Positions 1 to 3,771 of a DNA stretch of 6,005 nucleotides are shown here, piece by piece; the stretch's first letter is position 1, and each line of letters opens with the position of its first letter. The notes below the pieces were generated by a model that worked only from the letters and a program-made list of their open reading frames with translations, was not told where the DNA came from and searched no databases. This stretch comes from Planctomycetota bacterium (GTDB lineage Bacteria > Planctomycetota > Planctomycetia > Planctomycetales > Planctomycetaceae), in the NCBI GenBank assembly GCA_026692825.1, contig JAPLOC010000354.1, forward strand, positions 1 through 6,005, written 5' to 3'. Both the position numbers and the translations under genes were made by a program.

Positions 1-416
1 TGCAGATGTGCGAGTACGAAGGCGGAACGCTGCTCGAACGGCAGGGCATCCAGGGCCGCGTCGAGCTGGCGGAATAGTTCCGCTTCCGAAGCCGCCCGCT
101 CGGGCGAACGTAGATCGACGATGTCCGGCAGTTCGGCACCTGTCACCGGCCGCCGGCGGGCGAGTTCGTTGTAGCAGCGATTGCGGGCGATGGTGAACAG
201 CCAGGTCGGGAACGCCGACCGCTTTGGGTCGAACGATGCCAGGTTGCGGAACACGGCCAGGAACACCTCCTGGGCGACTCCCTCGTGGTCGGTGTCGGGC
301 GGCGTCAGGTTGCGGACCAGTGTCAACAGCGGGCGCTGGTAGCGCTCCACGAGGTGGCGGAACGACTCGACGTCGTTCGCCAGCACCCGTCGGATCGCAT
401 CGAGGTCATCGTTCAT
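1..416 (-). CDS. ECF-family RNA polymerase sigma-70 factor, N-terminal part (runs off the left edge)
   Basis: Directs RNA polymerase to a specific promoter set as an extracytoplasmic-function sigma factor in the cytoplasm. The 138 visible residues begin MNDDLDAIRRVLANDVESF. Region 2 spans about residues 18-90: FRHLVERYQRPLL, then the core-binding segment HEGVAQEVFLAVFRNLASFD (residues 44-63), then the -10 recognition part with FPTWLFTIARNRCYNELARRR (69-89). A variable linker follows (about 90-112), and sigma region 4 starts at LFRQLDAALDALPFEQRSAF (114-133). The helix-turn-helix and C-terminus lie outside the window. Start: ATG at 416-414; no in-frame start is seen close upstream, and an AAGG lies about 10 nt before it. 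No anti-sigma gene is visible, because any partner would lie further left. The family call is firm; the ECF subgroup and regulon are unknown. The gene diverges from the two genes on the right. Confidence 0.93.
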   Translation of the reverse strand, partial: MNDDLDAIRRVLANDVESFRHLVERYQRPLLTLVRNLTPPDTDHEGVAQEVFLAVFRNLASFDPKRSAFPTWLFTIARNRCYNELARRRPVTGAELPDIVDLRSPERAASEAELFRQLDAALDALPFEQRSAFVLAHL

Positions 417-454
417 GGCACCGTGCCTTGTCGCACTGAATTACCGCTGAGAGG

Positions 455-482
455 TTATACAGCCGGCCCCGAAAAAAGTTCC
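455..482 (-). promoter_or_regulatory. Possible ECF-type promoter for the sigma factor gene
   Basis: Read on the minus strand, GGAACTT (482-476) is followed by a 16-nt spacer and TATAA (459-455). GGAAC is the classic -35 core recognised by many ECF sigma factors, and the spacing fits. The implied transcript would start near 448 and give a leader of about 30 nt before the ATG at 416. Autoregulation is common among ECF factors, so this position is meaningful, but it is a motif match only. The -10 half is also compatible with housekeeping sigma. Confidence 0.3.
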
Positions 483-601
483 CCGGCCACGAGGGGGGCC
501 GAAGCATCCACCAGTGCTTAACTACACGGTACTGGGAGGATACCGGCGCGTTGATCACATCGACTGACGCATCGGGACACAAAAGGGGGACACAGTGAGT
601 T

Positions 602-850
602 TCAAGACTTCTTCGGTCTTCCTGGCGGTTGCAAACAGGATTCCAGACCCGAAGCCTGGGCGGTACGGCGCCGCCAGTCGTCGTTGCCGAACGGTCGACC
701 ACGCGGCACCGAATGACGCAATCGCCGCAAGTCGCCGCTCGAGAGCGGTTCGTTGACACGCTCCCACCACGCCGCATCACGCGGCACCGGCGTGCCACGC
801 CAGGGCAGCGGGTCATCAGCGGACAACCAGCCGGGCAGGGGGCCTGTCGC
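602..850 (-). pseudogene. C-terminal remnant of a REP-associated tyrosine transposase (RAYT, Y1/IS200-like family)
   Basis: An 82-codon minus-strand frame, bounded by an upstream TGA (853-851) and ending at TGA (604-602), reads like the C-terminal tail of a RAYT. Hallmarks in order are VNEPLS (remnant residues 32-37), LRHSVPRGRPFG (44-55), a Trp four residues on, RRTAQASGLES (61-71) and the terminal GRPKKS (77-82). This R-G-R-P-F-G ... W ... T-A ... G-L-E-S ... G-R-P-K-K pattern is characteristic of the family. Full-length members are about 200-240 residues and carry an N-terminal HUH/Y1 nuclease domain with a catalytic Tyr. None of that is present; the only in-frame start is a TTG at 826. 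Just past the stop, the minus strand reads GTGTCCCCCTTTTGTGTCCC, a run of the kind I associate with RAYT 3' flanks. I infer a dead fragment left by deletion or rearrangement. Confidence 0.75.
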
Positions 851-893
851 TCAATACCGCGAGCGGGGTAAAATCAGACATTCATTGAGCGAC
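846..893. repeat. Perfect 10-bp inverted repeat with a 28-nt spacer
   Basis: GTCGCTCAAT (846-855) is mirrored exactly by ATTGAGCGAC (884-893). The left arm contains the TGA that terminates the transposase remnant upstream on the minus strand, so the repeat sits at the broken edge of that remnant. It could be an element end, a rearrangement scar, or a binding site; the 28-nt loop makes a simple terminator unlikely, and no T-run follows. The spacer contains TAAAAT (869-874), which resembles a -10 box, but no partner -35 is evident. Confidence 0.45.
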
Positions 894-966
894 CCCTCGC
901 CGGCTCGCCCGGCAGGTGAAGGAGATCGGTGGCTAACTCGACGCGTCTCGATCGCGGTTCAGACCA

Positions 967-985
967 CTGCCACGTCCTGTGGCAG
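967..985. other. Small perfect hairpin (7-bp stem, 5-nt loop)
   Basis: CTGCCAC (967-973) pairs with GTGGCAG (979-985) across a GTCCT loop. There is no U-tract on either side, so it is not an intrinsic terminator. The right arm overlaps GGCAGGTGAA (981-990), which also occurs exactly at 911-920. Function is unknown and it may be chance in GC-rich DNA. Confidence 0.3.
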
Positions 986-1140
986 GTGAATCAGACGCCG
1001 CTCGGGTACCGCAGTTGACGCGGATGGCGCAAGCGGCTGGACGCATCAATAAGATTATAGACTGGAATGTCCGAGATGCGTACCAACGCCATCGAACCAC
1101 ACTTGAGCGCAGATCTGATCCACCAGCCGGGCGAGCCGTT

Positions 1141-1304
1141 CAAATTTTAGACAGGATGAAAGGGATGAAGAGGACTGACAGGATTGCTGAGGCGACAGTC
1201 GATCGCGGGGATTGGAAGTTTTTTGATTTCAGCCACTTATCAGCACGAACGGCGAGCAACTCCATCCTGTTCATCCCTTTCATCCTCTTCATCCTGTCAA
1301 ATTC
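1141..1304. repeat. Opposed arrays of a degenerate GGATGA-type 9-mer (MITE-like inverted element)
   Basis: On the plus strand, 1150-1184 reads as tandem degenerate 9-mers: GACAGGATG, AAAGGGATG, AAGAGGACTG, ACAGGAT. On the minus strand, 1298-1263 reads GACAGGATG, AAGAGGATG, AAAGGGATG, AACAGGATG. Both arrays are preceded by an AATTT-rich stretch (AAATTTTA at 1142-1149; GAATTT on the minus strand just right of 1298). The outer ends are thus inverted copies flanking a core of about 78 nt (1185-1262), giving an element of roughly 160 bp able to fold back. Short GGATGAA-type repeats between genes recur in planctomycete genomes as I know them, often near insertion or transposase debris. No coding capacity or flanking target duplication is evident. 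It lies just upstream of the secretin-like gene and could affect that gene's leader or promoter. Confidence 0.7.
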
Positions 1305-1479
1305 TTCCGTCCGTCGTACGCGGTTTGAGGGAATGGGAAAGCAGAGAGGCGAAACTGGCCGATTTCGCAGTCTGGGTGGTTTTTAACGATTCTTCTCAAG
1401 TTGCGTGCGGTGGGTGGTCGATAAGGACGACAAGGATTGTTTCCGTTCAAGTTCCTGCGCTTCCACCCTCTGGTGCTCC

Positions 1480-3687
1480 ATGCAGCAGCCACCACTCACC
1501 CAGCGGAATCCGCTCGATCTGGCCTTTTGGGGGCTGATTGTCTCGATCTGCGTGGTCATGGGGGCCGGCATTTGCGTGATGAGCCTCAGTAATCAGCCGA
1601 CGCAGGTGGCCAAAACCAAGGCCAAGGCCGGTGGTCGGGGAAAAGGGGCTCCTAAGCCGGCCCAGAACGAAGAGGATGGCGAATCCCCTGGGAACCCGGC
1701 GCATGGCGACCGGGAAACCAGCGGGCAGCCTGACGAATCGTACGTGGAAAACCGAGTGAAATTCGCCGACCGGGGGATCGAACCGGACGTGGAATCCACA
1801 AGCCCCAAGGGGAATATCCTCGGAGCGCAGTCGGTCAATACGAAGACGCAATTCTCCGGCATTGAACATCGGCTCGATGAGATTGCCAGCAATCTGGGAG
1901 CGTTGCAACAGACAGTCTCTTCGGTGACGCGGAATTCCCCTGCGCCGCGCGGGGGACTGGAACCCTCGGTCGAATTCGTTCGCGAATTCCGCTACCTGCT
2001 GGAAACGGGCCACAAAGGGGCGTTCCCTTCGGGGTATTCGCAACAGGACTCCGAGCGTCGCCCCCCTGAATCGACGCACTCCCCCCAACGTGCCCGAAAT
2101 CACTCCGTTCCCAAGCCGGATCTCGATCCCGAGCCGACGTTTGCCGGCCCGATCGAGTCGGATGACGACCCCGAGCCTCGGCGACAATCCGCCGCGCGGC
2201 CCCCGGTTCAGACACCGGTCGAAGATCCGCCACGAACGGTGATTGAAGAAGCCGACGAACCGCTGGTCACGGAGACCGACACCACCCCGGAACCGAACGA
2301 CCTGCAGTTGCCTGACGAGCCGGCGACCGACGCTGTGGAAAGTCCCGTGCCTCCCCGCTCGCTGGTGTCTGTCGACACGAGCGATGAAACCGACGAGCCA
2401 GACGCCGTCAGCGACGTCGGCCCCAGTCCTTCGCAGGAAACCGGCCCCGACCTGGAAGCGATTTCCAGCGCCAACACGGAAAAGGAGGAGGCTCACCAGT
2501 CGATGGAAGCTCCCGTGGTAGCGCCCCCGGCGGATCCCGATATCGCGCGACTGGAGACGACCGATGACCCAGAAGTTCCCCCGATGCCGCGTGAATTGCC
2601 CACCCCGGATTTTCCAGGTCGGGCCGCCGAGCCGGCTCAGGGACCGGACAAGAGCTTCAGCGATTCCGTGGTTCCCCCAGAGCCGGCCGCTCAGACGAAG
2701 CCGTTGAAAGCCGCGACGCCGACCCCGTTGACTGCGGTTCGGGTGTTTCGTCCCAAGTACCTGCCTGTCACGACGCTGCTCGCGGAGATCGAACCCCGCT
2801 TGACGGCGGGCGTGGGCAAGGTCGCCGCTTCGGAATACGCCCCCTCGTCGGCAAGCATCCAGACAAACCGCGGACGCAATGCGAACCAGGGGGCGATTGT
2901 GGTGAAAGACACCGCTGACGCGCTGGAACGGATTGAACAACTGGTCGAACGATTGGATGTGCCCAGTCAGGTCAACGCGGAATTCGCGGTCGACATCACT
3001 GCGGTCGGCGTGCGTCTGGGGAACGGTCCCCGCGAGGGAATCGACCTGGAACAGCTTTCCAAATACGACGTGGGATTCTCCCTGCATTCGGTTCATGAAA
3101 GTCTGGCGACCGCCAATGGCGTACGCTGCTCGACCTGCCCCGGCGGTCGCGCGAATGTGGCGCTCAAACTCGCCGTTCTTTCGGGAGAGGAACATCGCAT
3201 GTTGCAGGAATTGCGGACCAACGGCCCCTTGCAGGCTCTGGCCCGGTCGCGGGTGACCATGCGTGACGGCGAAGCGTCCCGGCTGGTGGTTGAACAAGAC
3301 GACGAAACCGGCCGACCCGATCCCCGGCGGGCTCGCTGCCTGGGAGTGCGGCCCGTCATGCTGAGTGACGGCGCGATGCGGCTGGAACTGCTCCCCTGCG
3401 TCGATGAATCGGGCGCACCCGTGGAAGAAGTGGGAGATCAACTCAAATCGGTTGGTGAAGTGGTTCTGAAACGGGGTGAGACCGCGGTCTTCGCCGGCAT
3501 GATCGACGAGGAATTGGTCGCTCCCAAATCGCATCCCCGCATCTTGGGGAACAGCCGGCGGACCGCCCGGTCGACGATGGAACGGACCGAGTGGTTCTTC
3601 CTTGTCACGCCTCGAATTCCCACCGCGAACGACTTGGCGAAACAACCGCGAAAGGCTCGATCCGTGAAACAAACCGCCGGTCGATAA
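1480..3687 (+). CDS. Membrane-anchored protein with long acidic Pro-rich linker and secretin-like C-terminal region
   Basis: Predicted 735 residues. One hydrophobic segment (about 13-36, LDLAFWGLIVSICVVMGAG...) acts as a signal anchor. Residues 37-415 are low-complexity, rich in Pro, Glu, Asp, Ser and Thr, with one short coiled-coil-like helix near 127-150. At about 418-494, VRVFRPKYLPVTTLLAEI ... GAIVVKDTADALERIEQLVERLDVPSQV has the layout of a secretin N-domain (GspD/PilQ type). Residues 498-712 resemble a divergent secretin core: GVRPVMLSDGAMRLELLP, then GETAVFAGMIDEE, then TEWFFLVTPRI at 703-713. The usual VPxLGxIPxLGxLF signature is replaced by a weak HPRILGNS. A CxxC (C550, C553) sits in the core and is unusual for secretins. 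Start: ATG 1480 is preferred because the anchor follows directly; a GTG at 1405 would add 25 unlikely residues. Neither has a clear ribosome binding site. Function in secretion or pilus export is unproven; an inner-membrane or periplasmic scaffold is equally possible. Confidence 0.82.
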   Translation: MQQPPLTQRNPLDLAFWGLIVSICVVMGAGICVMSLSNQPTQVAKTKAKAGGRGKGAPKPAQNEEDGESPGNPAHGDRETSGQPDESYVENRVKFADRGIEPDVESTSPKGNILGAQSVNTKTQFSGIEHRLDEIASNLGALQQTVSSVTRNSPAPRGGLEPSVEFVREFRYLLETGHKGAFPSGYSQQDSERRPPESTHSPQRARNHSVPKPDLDPEPTFAGPIESDDDPEPRRQSAARPPVQTPVEDPPRTVIEEADEPLVTETDTTPEPNDLQLPDEPATDAVESPVPPRSLVSVDTSDETDEPDAVSDVGPSPSQETGPDLEAISSANTEKEEAHQSMEAPVVAPPADPDIARLETTDDPEVPPMPRELPTPDFPGRAAEPAQGPDKSFSDSVVPPEPAAQTKPLKAATPTPLTAVRVFRPKYLPVTTLLAEIEPRLTAGVGKVAASEYAPSSASIQTNRGRNANQGAIVVKDTADALERIEQLVERLDVPSQVNAEFAVDITAVGVRLGNGPREGIDLEQLSKYDVGFSLHSVHESLATANGVRCSTCPGGRANVALKLAVLSGEEHRMLQELRTNGPLQALARSRVTMRDGEASRLVVEQDDETGRPDPRRARCLGVRPVMLSDGAMRLELLPCVDESGAPVEEVGDQLKSVGEVVLKRGETAVFAGMIDEELVAPKSHPRILGNSRRTARSTMERTEWFFLVTPRIPTANDLAKQPRKARSVKQTAGR

Positions 3688-3696
3688 CTTTCTGAC

Positions 3697-3726
3697 TTCA
3701 CTCCGAGGCCCGCCACCTGCGATAAT
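3697..3726 (+). promoter_or_regulatory. Possible extended -10 promoter for the WD40-oxidoreductase gene
   Basis: TTCACT (3697-3702, four of six matching TTGACA) is followed by an 18-nt spacer and GATAAT (3721-3726), which is preceded by TGC to give an extended -10. Transcription would begin near 3733, leaving a leader of about 40 nt before the ATG at 3772. It lies in the 84-nt gap after the secretin-like gene. If real, the downstream gene need not depend on read-through. Motif evidence only. Confidence 0.28.
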
Positions 3727-3771
3727 GATCCTGCTGTTGCCGATTCTCTCCGCGACCAGGATCTACGCACG

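Larger units (their letters stand above)
417..1479. other. Long region without an intact gene, containing mobile-element and repeat debris
   Basis: This stretch of about 1.06 kb separates the divergent sigma factor and secretin-like genes. Several open frames cross it, but their translations are Arg/Ser-rich and low in aliphatic residues, have no recognisable domains, and overlap one another in different frames, as expected of non-coding GC-rich DNA. What can be supported is listed separately: a sigma-gene promoter candidate, a transposase remnant, a 10-bp inverted repeat, a small hairpin and a pair of opposed short-repeat arrays. Nothing recognisable was found in 483-601, 1019-1140 or 1305-1479. 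No tRNA, rRNA, CRISPR array or riboswitch was seen. Confidence 0.75.

Noticed and set aside
406..816. A 136-codon minus-strand open frame overlapping the sigma factor start
   Set aside because: It is out of frame with both the sigma factor and the transposase remnant it covers, and its Arg/Cys/Ser-rich composition looks non-coding.
911..990. Direct repeat GGCAGGTGAA at 911-920 and 981-990
   Set aside because: Only ten bases in two copies with no extension of similarity on either side. It may be chance, and nothing ties it to a known element type.
979..1386. A 135-codon plus-strand open frame across the repeat region
   Set aside because: Its middle is a translation of the 9-mer arrays (FIPFILFIL type) and the rest has no recognisable features. 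The frame is open by chance.
1405..1479. N-terminal extension of the secretin-like gene from GTG 1405
   Set aside because: The extra 25 residues (MRWVVDKDDKDCFRSS...) are unlike a signal or anchor n-region, and no ribosome binding site precedes the GTG. ATG 1480 places the membrane segment at the usual distance.
1972..1989. Perfect 7-bp stem with TTCG loop (GAATTCG / CGAATTC)
   Set aside because: It lies inside the coding region and encodes VEFVREF. With no adjacent T-run and no positional logic, it is most simply a by-product of the codons.
1447..3672. A 741-codon open frame antisense to almost the whole secretin-like gene
   Set aside because: It has no recognisable domains and is rich in Arg, Gly, Phe and His, as expected for the complement of a GC-rich Asp/Glu/Pro-rich gene. 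The plus-strand frame has a membrane anchor and a secretin-like fold order, so the antisense frame is a codon-bias shadow.
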